Positions 10,065-24,006 of a stretch of 64,000 bases of DNA are shown in pieces. Below the pieces are notes generated by a model. That model was given only the letters and a program-made list of their open reading frames with translations. It searched no databases and was not told the DNA's origin. How positions within the stretch are numbered: position 1 is the stretch's first letter; each line of letters begins with the position of its first letter. The translations under genes and the position numbers were made by a program. The DNA is from Pseudoalteromonas sp. T1lg48 (GTDB lineage Bacteria > Pseudomonadota > Gammaproteobacteria > Enterobacterales > Alteromonadaceae). The DNA is taken from assembly GCF_002964785.1 (NCBI RefSeq), contig NZ_PQCC01000022.1, forward strand, positions 32,080 through 96,079. The letters are read 5' to 3'.

Positions 10065-11258
10065 ATGTCCTTAAACGACAGAAGAACGCCTAGTCGGCGT
10101 TTGCTACTGCCTTTGTTGGCCAGTATCGTGGCCATAACGCCACTGGCCGTGGATATGTATTTACCGGCCATGGTACAAATTGCCAGCGATCTTGGCGCCA
10201 CCATGCCGCAGGTACAGATATCACTGAGTGTGTACCTTGCCGGCTACGCACTGGGCATGCTGTTTTTTGGCCCTATCGCCGATCAAATGGGCCGTCGCCG
10301 TTTGGCGCGTATCGGCCTCGCATTATTTGGGCTCAGTTCTATTGCCCTGGCCTTTTGCCAAGACATCTATTTATTCTGGTTGCTGCGCAGTGTTCAAGCC
10401 TTTACCGGCGCCGCCGCGACCGTGGTGGTGCCCGGCATTATTCGCCATATCTATCAACAGAATACCGCCAAGGGCATGAGCTATGTGTCAATGATCATGA
10501 TGGTTGCGCCGCTGGCCGCGCCCAGCGTTGGCTCGGCGATTCTGACCCTGGCGCAGTGGCAGGTGATTTTCCTGGTGCTAGGCGGCTATGCCTTCATGTG
10601 TCTGGCCTGGGTGCAGATGCACCTCATCGACATTCCCATTTACCGCAGTGAGCATCGCGGCATGAAGCTGTTCTTTGCCAGCTATGGCGTGGTACTGGGT
10701 GAGCCCAAGGCGCGTGCCGACATTCTTAGCTCCATGTTGGCCTCCTTCGCGTTTTTCTGCTTTTTAACCTCGGTGCCTTTTATCTACCTGGATTATTTTG
10801 CGGTCTCGGAGCAACTCTTCGGCGTGCTGTTTGCGTTTAATGTGATTGCCCTGATGCTGGGGAATTTTATTAACACCCGCGTGGTGCCCAAGGTGGGCTC
10901 TAGGAAGATGCTGTATTTTGGTCTCGCTTTGGCGCTCGTAAGCGGCACCACCTTGTTGACCTTTAGCCTGATGCAGCAATCGCTTTATTACATCGTTTGG
11001 AGCATAGCGCCGCTGATGATGAGTTTAGGCATTATCGCCTCAAACGCCGACGCCCTAATCCTGATGGAATTTGAGCGTAATTCTGGTACCGCCACGGCGG
11101 TCATAGGCACGCTGCGCTTTGGCAGTGGCGCGCTAGTGGGGCCTTTCTTAGCCCTGATCCACCCGGTTAATGCGGTGCCCTTCTCCACCATGATGTTTGT
11201 GGCCATTATCTTCATTGCCCTGACCCAGATATGGCAACGCAAAAAAAATGCCCACTAA
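10065..11258 (+). CDS. Bcr/CflA-family multidrug efflux MFS transporter
   Basis: Inner-membrane drug:proton antiporter of the DHA1 type, 397 residues with about 12 hydrophobic segments. The first helix motif TPLAVDMYLPAM is typical of Bcr/CflA proteins. The MFS loop motif is FGPIADQMGRRRLARIGL (residues about 68-85), and the antiporter motif C is seen as MMVAPLAAPSVGSAIL. The substrate cannot be inferred. The last codons (KKNAH-stop) lie inside the downstream hairpin terminator. It is transcribed away from the M48 gene. Confidence 0.9.
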   Translation: MSLNDRRTPSRRLLLPLLASIVAITPLAVDMYLPAMVQIASDLGATMPQVQISLSVYLAGYALGMLFFGPIADQMGRRRLARIGLALFGLSSIALAFCQDIYLFWLLRSVQAFTGAAATVVVPGIIRHIYQQNTAKGMSYVSMIMMVAPLAAPSVGSAILTLAQWQVIFLVLGGYAFMCLAWVQMHLIDIPIYRSEHRGMKLFFASYGVVLGEPKARADILSSMLASFAFFCFLTSVPFIYLDYFAVSEQLFGVLFAFNVIALMLGNFINTRVVPKVGSRKMLYFGLALALVSGTTLLTFSLMQQSLYYIVWSIAPLMMSLGIIASNADALILMEFERNSGTATAVIGTLRFGSGALVGPFLALIHPVNAVPFSTMMFVAIIFIALTQIWQRKKNAH

Positions 11259-11275
11259 AAAGTGGGCATTTTTCT
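11243..11275. terminator. Bidirectional terminator shared by the Bcr-type gene and grpE
   Basis: Stem AAAATGCCCACT / AGTGGGCATTTT with an A4 loop, A run on one side and T run on the other. The left arm encodes the last residues and stop codon of the Bcr-type transporter. The right arm lies 16 bp before the grpE stop on the other strand. Confidence 0.88.
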
Positions 11276-11288
11276 GCTATTCAAAGAC

Positions 11289-11870
11289 TTAAGGCGCTTT
11301 CGATACCATTACCATGGCCGGACGTAATAAACGACCATTCAGGGTGTAACCCTTCTGCATCACCGCCAACACGGTATTAGGTGCAACATCGGCACTTGGC
11401 TGCATGCTCATCGCCTGGTGTAGCTCAGGGTTAAAGGCCTCGCCTTGAGGATTAATCACTTCCACGTTGAACTTGGCCACCGCGTCGACAAAGCTTTTCG
11501 CGGTCATTTCGATGCCTTCAAGCACCGGTGCCAGGGTTTCATTTTCCTTGTCGGCAAATTCGATGGCACGTTCTAGGTTATCGATCACCGGAAGAAGTTC
11601 ATTGGCAAACTTCTCTAAGGCAAACTTATGTGCTTTTTCAACGTCTTGAGCTGCGCGGCGACGAATGTTTTCAACTTCGGCAGCGGCGCGAATAACGCTG
11701 TCTTTTTGCTCTTCAACGGTTTGCTTTGCAGCTTCTAATTCCGCATATAGAGCCGCTAACTCAGCTTCAATGCTTTGCTCTTGTGAACCCTGCTCTTGTT
11801 CTTGTTGTTGCTCTTCTTGAGCCTCGACGTTTTCCTGTTCGTGTTCGTTAGCCTGTGGTTGCTCAGACAT
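11289..11870 (-). CDS. grpE: Nucleotide exchange factor GrpE
   Basis: Cytoplasmic co-chaperone that releases ADP from DnaK. The 193-residue protein has an acidic Gln/Glu-rich N-terminus, a long coiled coil ([37 protein letters not shown]) and the beta-domain signature at the C-terminus ([16 protein letters not shown]). The ATG at 11870 is preferred because GGAG lies about 8 bases upstream; an in-frame TTG at 11885 overlaps that site. A sigma-32 promoter at 11907-11934 is directly upstream. The gene upstream is HrcA-like, an arrangement seen in heat-shock operons. Confidence 0.96.
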   Translation of the reverse strand: MSEQPQANEHEQENVEAQEEQQQEQEQGSQEQSIEAELAALYAELEAAKQTVEEQKDSVIRAAAEVENIRRRAAQDVEKAHKFALEKFANELLPVIDNLERAIEFADKENETLAPVLEGIEMTAKSFVDAVAKFNVEVINPQGEAFNPELHQAMSMQPSADVAPNTVLAVMQKGYTLNGRLLRPAMVMVSKAP

Positions 11871-11906
11871 GTGTATATTCTCCAAAAACTGCGTAACTGC
11901 GATTCA

Positions 11907-11934
11907 TTATGGGGATAGATTCAGCGGATTCAAG
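11907..11934 (-). promoter_or_regulatory. Sigma-32 (heat-shock) promoter for grpE
   Basis: On the minus strand CTTGAA (11934-11929), a 14-nt spacer and CCCCATAA (11914-11907) match the RpoH consensus CTTGAA / CCCCATnT with correct spacing. The -35 overlaps the stop codon of the HrcA-like gene, so grpE can be transcribed on its own under heat shock. Confidence 0.85.
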
Positions 11935-12874
11935 AGTCAACATGCTCGATTTGCGCAAATTCTTGAATGATCGCCTCAATCGGTGCCGACTTGGGCAAAA
12001 TCACGCAAAATCGACTTTGATATTCGTGATTCGCAAAGTAAGCCAGGCTAAAGACTAAAAAGGGTTCAAACCCAGGCAATGATAACTGATCGCCAAACAA
12101 CACGGACACACCGTTGCGAAACGCTAATTTATCTTCGATGCTATGCAAAAAACGCGCACCTATATTGAGTTCCTGGTCGCTATTAGTGTAGGCGTAGAGG
12201 TTGTTCTCACCGACAACGATACTGTTGTCGCTGCCAAGTTTATTTGCCAACTCGCGAGTCCACTGCGCCAAGGAGCCATGGCAGTAATGGGGTGCAGTGC
12301 GGCTCATGGCCTTCATGCGATGCAGGCCTTCAAGCAGGTTTTGCTGTGCAAAAACCGAGTTCAACCAGGTCGCAAACTGATAGCGAATGTCATCATTGGC
12401 TTCCAGCGGTTTAGTGATCAGTATATTGTGGCCCTGGCCTTGGCGATCCAACAGTAACACCAGCCAGTGGGTGCGGTCGAAATCCAGCACTTCCACACGA
12501 AACACCACCTGAGTGGTGACCTGCGGCAGGCCAACACAACAACAGACCTTATAGCGCCGCGCCAGGTGATGGGCAAACTCCACCAGTTTATCCTGCGGCG
12601 GTTGCCAATATTGACCAAGCTGCTCGAGGTGAAAATAGGAGTCAAACCAAAAATCAAAGCCCTGCTGAGTAGGAATGCGTCCAGCTGAGGTGTGGGGAGA
12701 ATAAAGTAACCCCAGCTTTTCTAGGCGCGCCATGGCATTACGCACAGTGGCGCTACATACCGCCATGCCTTTTTGTTTAGCAATGCGGGAAGAGGCGACT
12801 GGCAGGCCCTGACCGTCGCAGTATAAACTCATTACCGCAGAGAATATCTGCTCATCACGTGGAGATAATTTCAT
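11930..12874 (-). CDS. HrcA-like heat-shock regulator with divergent C-terminus
   Basis: The N-terminal 80 residues are a winged-helix domain with the hallmarks of HrcA: LPVASSRIA, SATVRNAMARLEKLGLL and SPHTSAGRIPTQQGFDFW. HrcA represses heat-shock genes by binding CIRCE and is tuned by GroEL. Residues 90-314 form a GAF-like sensor-length region, but I recognise little family sequence in it. Total length (314) is slightly short for HrcA (about 340). No CIRCE element (TTAGCACTC-N9-GAGTGCTAA) is present nearby. It is upstream of grpE and divergent from nadK, which supports a stress role. It may be a diverged HrcA or a paralogue with a new operator. Confidence 0.75.
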   Translation of the reverse strand: MKLSPRDEQIFSAVMSLYCDGQGLPVASSRIAKQKGMAVCSATVRNAMARLEKLGLLYSPHTSAGRIPTQQGFDFWFDSYFHLEQLGQYWQPPQDKLVEFAHHLARRYKVCCCVGLPQVTTQVVFRVEVLDFDRTHWLVLLLDRQGQGHNILITKPLEANDDIRYQFATWLNSVFAQQNLLEGLHRMKAMSRTAPHYCHGSLAQWTRELANKLGSDNSIVVGENNLYAYTNSDQELNIGARFLHSIEDKLAFRNGVSVLFGDQLSLPGFEPFLVFSLAYFANHEYQSRFCVILPKSAPIEAIIQEFAQIEHVDS

Positions 12875-12962
12875 ATTGTTATAATTTAGGCTCGTTGCCT
12901 CAGTTTCAACCCCACCACTTTTGCGTTACTCTATAAAGAGTTACTTCATTTATGGCACAGAT

Positions 12963-13847
12963 ATGGGCGCTTCTTTTAAAACTATTGGCTTAATCGGTAA
13001 AGCACATCATGAAGGCGCGGCGCTGACCTTACAACGCCTCTATGCCTTTTTGCAAGCTTTAGGTTACCGAGTCTTGGTGGAGCGTCATTATGGCGGCCAG
13101 CTGGCAAAGCCAGAAGAGGCCAACTTGGTCGATCTGGTCGAGCTCGGCGAGCAAGCGGATCTGGCCATCGTCGTCGGCGGTGACGGCAATATGTTGGGAG
13201 CCGCGCGGGTACTGGCCCGCTTTAATGTCGGTGTGATAGGCGTCAACCGTGGCAATCTGGGGTTTTTAACCGATCTTAATCCGGACGGCTTTGAACCGGC
13301 CTTAGAGCAGGTGCTCAGTGGTCACTACATAGAAGAAAAACGCTTCCTGCTGGAAGTGGAAGTGTTTCGCCACGCCGAGCTAAAAAGCGCCAACTCGGCG
13401 ATGAATGAAGCCGTGCTGCACGCCGACAAGGTGGCGCACATGATCGAGTTTGAATGCTTTATCAATGACGATTTTGTGTTTTCACAAAAGTCTGACGGCT
13501 TAATAGTTTCTACCCCAACCGGATCCACCGCCTACTCGCTATCCGGCGGCGGCCCCATTCTCACTCCTGGACTTGATGCCATGGCACTGGTGCCCATGTT
13601 TCCGCATACCCTATCAAGCCGCCCTCTGGTGGTCGATGGCGATAGCGTTATTCACCTAAAGCTAAGCCTGGACAACACCGACAGCCTGCAGGTGAGTTGC
13701 GACAGCCATGTGGTATTGGCCACCCTGCCCGGCGACGAAGTGGTGATCAAAAAAGCGGAGAAGCCGCTGCGCTTGATCCACCCAACCGACTACTCCTACT
13801 ATAACGTACTGCGACAAAAGCTAAATTGGGGCTCGCGCTTATATTAA
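12963..13847 (+). CDS. nadK: NAD+ kinase
   Basis: Cytoplasmic enzyme that phosphorylates NAD+ to NADP+. The 294-residue protein has the ATP-NAD kinase [14 protein letters not shown] motif with the catalytic Asp near residue 75, plus [11 protein letters not shown] and the substrate-binding [16 protein letters not shown]. The frame is open from 12921, but [13 protein letters not shown] at 12963 gives the standard N-terminus. Its promoter region is shared with the divergent HrcA-like gene. The order nadK then recN is common in gammaproteobacteria, here with one unknown gene between. Confidence 0.96.
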   Translation: MGASFKTIGLIGKAHHEGAALTLQRLYAFLQALGYRVLVERHYGGQLAKPEEANLVDLVELGEQADLAIVVGGDGNMLGAARVLARFNVGVIGVNRGNLGFLTDLNPDGFEPALEQVLSGHYIEEKRFLLEVEVFRHAELKSANSAMNEAVLHADKVAHMIEFECFINDDFVFSQKSDGLIVSTPTGSTAYSLSGGGPILTPGLDAMALVPMFPHTLSSRPLVVDGDSVIHLKLSLDNTDSLQVSCDSHVVLATLPGDEVVIKKAEKPLRLIHPTDYSYYNVLRQKLNWGSRLY

Positions 13848-13999
13848 GCGCTGCAGCTTTTTATACGCTTAAAACAAAACCAACAGGGTAAATCAAACCA
13901 AAACAAGATGTTAAGGTGATGTTCATTTAATATTGCAATAACCCCAGTTCTGGGATAAAAATAGCGACATCATTCATCATCTTTAATGCGCTGTTTACC

Positions 14000-14554
14000 A
14001 TGGCTTTGGTTGTCTTTCTTGCCTTTGTATTGCTTATTGCCCTGTTGGCGGTGTACATAGTTATTGAACGCAATAGAGAAAAAGCAAGGGAATTGGGCCG
14101 TCGACGCTTTAACGCCCGCGTTAAACAAATACAGCAAAGCTTCCAAAGTGCCCTAACTGACTACCTGGAAACCCGTATTATTCGCCCGAAAAATATGGCC
14201 CCGCTCAACGGCATCTGCAGTCACTTCTTTGTGGTCCAAAGTCACAGTGAAGAGAATCTGGCCTATTTGGAATACATTAGCGACCGAGTATTGCAGAGCT
14301 TTCAGAGCGAGTTAACCAAGGCCGATGCCCGTCATGATATGGCTGGTTTAGATCAGCGTGTACAGTCCCTGGTTGGCGCCCTGCCTAGTCGCGGCATCGA
14401 ATACAACCGCGTCTTCTACCATGACAAGTTACCAGACTTACTGACCCAATTCAGCACACCAGAGCTAAGCACTGCGGAGCTCGAAGAATTAGCCCTCGAA
14501 GACAAGCTCGCCGGCGTCACATTCACCCGTAACAATGACCTGGATCAGGCGTAA
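14000..14554 (+). CDS. Hypothetical single-pass membrane protein
   Basis: A 184-residue protein with one N-terminal transmembrane segment (MALVVFLAFVLLIALLAVYIVI). A basic stretch (ERNREKARELGRRRFNARVK) follows, so the remaining 150 residues are probably cytoplasmic and largely helical. It lies between nadK and recN on the same strand and ends 79 bp before recN. No catalytic motif is visible and I do not recognise the family. The ribosome site before the ATG is weak. Confidence 0.65.
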   Translation: MALVVFLAFVLLIALLAVYIVIERNREKARELGRRRFNARVKQIQQSFQSALTDYLETRIIRPKNMAPLNGICSHFFVVQSHSEENLAYLEYISDRVLQSFQSELTKADARHDMAGLDQRVQSLVGALPSRGIEYNRVFYHDKLPDLLTQFSTPELSTAELEELALEDKLAGVTFTRNNDLDQA

Positions 14555-14589
14555 ATCGTTTAAAATTTAATTTGCAAAAATGCGAACTA

Positions 14590-14605
14590 CTGTATAGATT
14601 AACAG
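14590..14605 (+). promoter_or_regulatory. LexA (SOS) box 1 of recN
   Basis: CTGTATAGATTAACAG fits the LexA consensus CTGT-N8-ACAG exactly with an AT-rich centre. It is about 30-45 bp upstream of the recN start, where it would overlap the promoter. Confidence 0.88.
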
Positions 14606-14616
14606 TTAACATTTAA

Positions 14617-14632
14617 CTGGATGGATAAACAG
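14617..14632 (+). promoter_or_regulatory. LexA (SOS) box 2 of recN, one mismatch
   Basis: CTGGATGGATAAACAG matches CTGT-N8-ACAG with one change (T to G). It ends 1 bp before the recN ATG. E. coli recN also has more than one LexA box, which supports the pair. Confidence 0.65.
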
Positions 14633-14633
14633 T

Positions 14634-16307
14634 ATGCTTTCGGGATTAACCATTACCAATTTTGCTATCGTTAGCGAGCTTGAAACCCAATGGCATGCCG
14701 GCATGACCGCTATCACGGGGGAAACCGGTGCGGGTAAATCGATTGCTATCGACGCCCTGTCGCTGTGTTTAGGTGAACGTGCCGATGCCGCAGCCGTGCG
14801 CCCCGGCGCTAAGCAAGCGGATATCAGTGCTCGTTTCGATATTAGCCACTTACCCAAGGCACAACAGTTTTTGCAAGAGCACCTACTCGAGGGCGATGAG
14901 CAGGAGTGTCTACTGCGACGCGTAGTAGCGAAAAATGGTCGCAGCAAAAGCTATATCAATGGCATCAGTGTCACCGCTGCCCAGTTAAAGGAACTAGGCC
15001 AACACCTATTATCCATCCATGGCCAGCATGCACACCAGCTATTGTTAAAAAACGACCATCAACTGCAATTACTGGACGATTACGCCGGCCATAAGTCGCT
15101 ACTTGAAGATACGGCACAGGCTTTTAGCCAATACCAAAAATTACAGCAGGAATTGCGCGAACTCGAGGCAAAACACGCCCAACAGCAGGCGCAAAAACAA
15201 CTGTTGGAATATCAGGTTGCCGAGCTTGATGAATTTGCCTTAGAGGAAGGCGAGTATGAGCAAATCGAGGTCGAGCATCATCGCCTAAGTCATGCCCAGC
15301 ACTTACTCGAAGGCTCACAACAGCAGCTTTATGCCCTGTATGAAGGCGATGAACAAACCATCAATGGAGCATTGCAACACAGCGCCTTAGCCATCAGCGA
15401 ATTAGCCGCCATCGACCCTAGCTTAGAGGGCATTGCCGCAATGCTCAACGATGCCTGTGTGCAGGTAGAAGAAGCTAGCCGCGAGCTGCGCGGGTATTGC
15501 GATAGCGCCGAGCTTGACCCGGAGCGCTTAGCCCAGCTCGATGAGAGATTAGGCACCGCCATTACCCTGGCGCGCAAACACATGGTTGAGCCCCAAGCCC
15601 TGGTTGCTCACCATCAGCAGATTAAGACGAGCCTAGAGGCCATTTGTGTCGACGACCAGCGCCTGGCCCAGCTTGATGATGACATTGCCACGGCACTACG
15701 CGAATATCAGCAATGCTGCGAATTGCTATCAGCCAGTCGTAATGAAGCGGCGCAACAATTAAGTGAGCTGATCGGCGCCAGCATGCACGAGCTATCGATG
15801 GAAAATGGTCGCTTTGCCATTAATCTCGATTTCGATCTAGAACGCACGCCCAGTCGCCTCGGTTTGGACCGCATCGAATTTTTGGTGAGCACCAACCCAG
15901 GTCAGCCTATGCAGGCGCTCTCCAAAGTTGCTTCCGGTGGTGAGCTATCGCGAATTAGTTTAGCGATCCAGGTGATCATTGCCCAGCGCGTTACCACGCC
16001 CACGCTTATCTTCGATGAGGTGGATGTGGGGATCTCCGGCCCCACCGCAGCCGCGGTGGGTAAATTACTGCGCCGTCTAGGGCAGTCGACCCAGGTTATC
16101 TGTGTGACCCACCTGCCCCAGGTGGCCTCCAGCGCCATGAACCAGTTCTTTGTAGCCAAACAAGTGGCCAATGATGAAACCTATACGCAAATGCTGGCAC
16201 TCAATAAACAAGGCCGTGTCGATGAAATCGCGCGTCTGCTGGCCGGTGACAATATCAGTAAAACCACACTGGCCAATGCCAGGGAACTGATAGCGGCTCA
16301 CGCATAA
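14634..16307 (+). CDS. recN: DNA repair protein RecN
   Basis: SMC-like ATPase that acts early in double-strand break repair. The 557-residue length fits the family. The Walker A motif is GETGAGKSIAIDAL near residue 30. Two coiled-coil arms span about 150-370 (rich in Gln, Glu, Leu). The ABC signature is KVASGGELSRISLAIQVI, and Walker B is TPTLIFDEVDVGISG. It ends with the RecN-typical THLPQVAS region. Two LexA boxes sit just upstream, as expected for an SOS gene. Confidence 0.97.
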   Translation: MLSGLTITNFAIVSELETQWHAGMTAITGETGAGKSIAIDALSLCLGERADAAAVRPGAKQADISARFDISHLPKAQQFLQEHLLEGDEQECLLRRVVAKNGRSKSYINGISVTAAQLKELGQHLLSIHGQHAHQLLLKNDHQLQLLDDYAGHKSLLEDTAQAFSQYQKLQQELRELEAKHAQQQAQKQLLEYQVAELDEFALEEGEYEQIEVEHHRLSHAQHLLEGSQQQLYALYEGDEQTINGALQHSALAISELAAIDPSLEGIAAMLNDACVQVEEASRELRGYCDSAELDPERLAQLDERLGTAITLARKHMVEPQALVAHHQQIKTSLEAICVDDQRLAQLDDDIATALREYQQCCELLSASRNEAAQQLSELIGASMHELSMENGRFAINLDFDLERTPSRLGLDRIEFLVSTNPGQPMQALSKVASGGELSRISLAIQVIIAQRVTTPTLIFDEVDVGISGPTAAAVGKLLRRLGQSTQVICVTHLPQVASSAMNQFFVAKQVANDETYTQMLALNKQGRVDEIARLLAGDNISKTTLANARELIAAHA

Positions 16308-16332
16308 AAAAAGCGGGCTGATGCCCGCTTTG
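16308..16332 (-). terminator. Terminator between recN and gltD
   Basis: Stem AAAGCGGGC / GCCCGCTTT with a TGAT loop. The A7 run on the recN side becomes a T run for minus-strand transcripts, so it serves gltD best; for recN the T run is short. Confidence 0.8.
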
Positions 16333-16344
16333 CTGCTTCCAAGG

Positions 16345-22226
<5,882 letters not shown>

Positions 22227-22341
22227 TTTGGACCCCTCTTCCCCTTGCTACTGCGTGCTAGCGTGGCAATTGTTGACCCTTGCTATGGTGCTAGCGGACC
22301 GTCAACGCTAACCCTTTGCACCTGGAGTGTCAACGAAATAA

Positions 22342-22355
22342 TGAATACATATTCA
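22342..22355. promoter_or_regulatory. ArgR (ARG) box proximal to gltB
   Basis: TGAATACATATTCA has perfect 6-bp arms and fits the ARG-box core TGAATnnnnATTCA. A weaker TGAATATTTTTCA follows at 22362, about one helical repeat or two away, as expected for a tandem ARG pair. The site is about 116 bp upstream of the gltB start. ArgR is known to act on gltBDF in E. coli. Confidence 0.65.
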
Positions 22356-22497
22356 CAATCTTGAATATTTTTCATTATTTGTAAACACTCATAAAAGTAA
22401 ACACCTTGTACTATTTATCCGCTTTATATTCGTTATTTTTAACATGACACCAGTGTCAAAATAAAAAAATGACGAATAACGTCAAGGTTAACGCGCA

Positions 22498-22515
22498 GTT
22501 TACGTTAACGTAAAC
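22498..22515. promoter_or_regulatory. Perfect 18-bp palindrome, LiuR-like operator
   Basis: GTTTACGTTAACGTAAAC reads the same on both strands. The core TTTACGTnnACGTAAA resembles, from memory, operators of LiuR, the MerR-family regulator of branched-chain amino acid breakdown. The published LiuR regulon of Shewanella was reported to include glutamate synthase. Confidence 0.55.
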
Positions 22516-22525
22516 ACGCAATCAA

Positions 22526-22562
22526 AATGAATAAATATTCAATAAAGGAATAAATATTCATC
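22526..22562. promoter_or_regulatory. Pair of ArgR-like boxes distal to gltB
   Basis: TGAATAAATATTCA (22528-22541) matches the ARG core; GGAATAAATATTCA (22547-22560) matches with one change. Starts are 19 bp apart, slightly less than the 20-21 bp usual for tandem ARG boxes. The second overlaps the stop codon of the binding-protein gene. They may serve gltB at a distance. Confidence 0.55.
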
Positions 22563-23502
22563 ACTCGTTTAACATGGAAGAAGGACACCTTTGTGTGAGC
22601 CGATTCATTATTTGAGCACGTACCCCATGTGCCTGTACTTGCCCGATGGCACTGTTAATATCTGCCATAAGTCGCTGCCATTGAGGCCTCGCCGTCGACA
22701 GAGCAAAGTACAAAGGCTGGTCGGTGATCGCCGGTTGCAACACTCGATAGCTGTCGCCGGCAATGTTCTGGCGTTTGGCCAGGGTGGTGATCACCAGAGG
22801 GTCGGCTACGATCAGATTTACTCGCCCATGAAGCAACAATTGCAGGTTTTGGCTGTCATCTATGGCTTGTTCAACAATCACGCGACCGCTGTCGAGCATT
22901 TTGTCGACCTCCGGGGCATTTTGGTAGCCGCGCACTACACCCACCCTATAATCGGACAAGGATTGAGGATCCGGTGCCTGTGTTAAGGGACCGTCGGCAG
23001 CACTAATATAATGTACTGGAGTGTGGGCATAGGGCTTAGACAAAGCCAGATGCTGTAGGCGGGTGTTTCCCAAGACCACATCGGACGGGGCCGAGACTTC
23101 TATTTCATATTCGGGGGCAAGAATATCGACGTGTCCCAATTCAGCCATGCGCACCGCACGGGCCCAGGGCAAGAAACGAAATTCGGGGTTATAACCGGCC
23201 TGAAGCATCACCGCCGCCATATATTGCAATAGCCAGCCCCCCTGACATTCTTGTCTACCTATATAGGGTGGCCAATCCAAGGTGGCAATCACCACCTTGC
23301 GCTCCCGACTACCGTCAAAGCTCAAGATTGCTCCCTGCCATGAGCCCAAATAGCGATAGTTCTGCTTATCGACTTGATATTCCAGAATCGGCTGTTTCAC
23401 CTTGTCAGTCGCAGCCTTACTGTTAGTTGGTAAACCTGCCGCTAGGCAAATCAAGGCCCACAGTAAAGATATAAACCCATGACTTCGTACTGACAACATC
23501 AC
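22561..23502 (-). CDS. Periplasmic substrate-binding protein (SBP family 3-like)
   Basis: Predicted secreted solute-binding protein of the amino-acid-type (PBP2 fold) family, 313 residues. The signal peptide is about the first 30 residues (LLWALICLAAGLPTNSKA). The domain starts at VVIATLDWPPYIG, followed by WLLQYMAAVMLQAGYNPEFRFLPWARA, the usual lobe 1 pattern, and later YRVGVVRGYQN and LLLHGRVNLIVADP of lobe 2. No ABC permease or ATPase genes are adjacent, so it may be an orphan binding protein or a signalling receptor. It lies upstream of gltB on the same strand with a 334-bp gap. The ligand is unknown. Confidence 0.8.
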   Translation of the reverse strand: MMLSVRSHGFISLLWALICLAAGLPTNSKAATDKVKQPILEYQVDKQNYRYLGSWQGAILSFDGSRERKVVIATLDWPPYIGRQECQGGWLLQYMAAVMLQAGYNPEFRFLPWARAVRMAELGHVDILAPEYEIEVSAPSDVVLGNTRLQHLALSKPYAHTPVHYISAADGPLTQAPDPQSLSDYRVGVVRGYQNAPEVDKMLDSGRVIVEQAIDDSQNLQLLLHGRVNLIVADPLVITTLAKRQNIAGDSYRVLQPAITDQPLYFALSTARPQWQRLMADINSAIGQVQAHGVRAQIMNRLTQRCPSSMLNE

Positions 23503-23585
23503 CTGTTTCCATTTTCGATAAATAGTGCCTAGGTGAAAGTGTAATAGATGCTGGCGAGATAGAAAGAACAGGAAAGGAAAGCAAA

Positions 23586-23612
23586 AGAAAAGCCGGCGAA
23601 TGCCGGCTTAAT
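23586..23612 (-). terminator. Terminator downstream of grxD
   Basis: Stem AAGCCGGC / GCCGGCTT with a GAAT loop, followed on the minus strand by TTTCTTTTGC. It lies about 55 bp past the grxD stop. Confidence 0.8.
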
Positions 23613-23664
23613 TATTGTTGTTTGCGTTTATCTACGGGATGCTTAGGTAAGGATTCCCGTGCGC

Positions 23665-24006
23665 TTATTCCGCGCTGTCCGCTTCTTTATACTTGGCGGC
23701 AGTTTCTTGGATAAGTGGCTGTAATTCACCGCGTTGGAACATCTCGATAATAATGTCACAACCGCCGATCAACTCGCCTTCTACCCATAACTGTGGGAAG
23801 GTTGGCCAGTTGGCATATTTAGGTAATTCGGCGCGAATATCCGGGTTTTGCAAGATATCGACGTAAGCAAACTGCTCACCACAAGACATCATTGCTTGTG
23901 CTGCCTGAGACGAAAAGCCACAACTGGGTAGCTTAGGCGATCCCTTCATATAAAGCAGAATCGGGTTCTCGGCAATTTGCTGTTTAATTTTATCAATGGT
24001 TTCCAT
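23665..24006 (-). CDS. grxD: Monothiol glutaredoxin, Grx4 family
   Basis: Small cytoplasmic glutaredoxin that, as a homodimer, carries a [2Fe-2S] cluster bridged by glutathione and takes part in Fe-S delivery. From ATG at 24006 the product is 113 residues. The active site is KLPSCGFSSQA (CGFS, one Cys). The cis-Pro and glutathione site are WPTFPQLWVEGELIGGCDII. GAGG sits 6 bases before this ATG; the frame is open to 24066, but that extension is not conserved. It is divergent from sodB, another redox gene. Confidence 0.96.
   Translation of the reverse strand: METIDKIKQQIAENPILLYMKGSPKLPSCGFSSQAAQAMMSCGEQFAYVDILQNPDIRAELPKYANWPTFPQLWVEGELIGGCDIIIEMFQRGELQPLIQETAAKYKEADSAE

Larger units (their letters stand above)
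22227..22560. promoter_or_regulatory. Regulatory region upstream of gltB
   Basis: A 334-bp non-coding region crowded with inverted repeats. Listed from the gltB side they are an ArgR-like box at 22342-22355, a weaker copy about 22362-22374, TGACACCAGTGTCA at 22445-22458, TGACG-N5-CGTCA at 22470-22484, an 18-bp perfect palindrome at 22498-22515, and two ArgR-like boxes at 22528-22560. The motif GTAAACAC also occurs three times (22381, 22397, 22510). This is far denser than other gaps in the window. Confidence 0.7.

Noticed and set aside
12925..12944. GTTACTCTATAAAGAGTTAC inverted repeat between the HrcA-like gene and nadK, as a CIRCE variant.
   Set aside because: It differs from CIRCE in both arms and spacing; an imperfect AT-rich repeat of this length may be chance.
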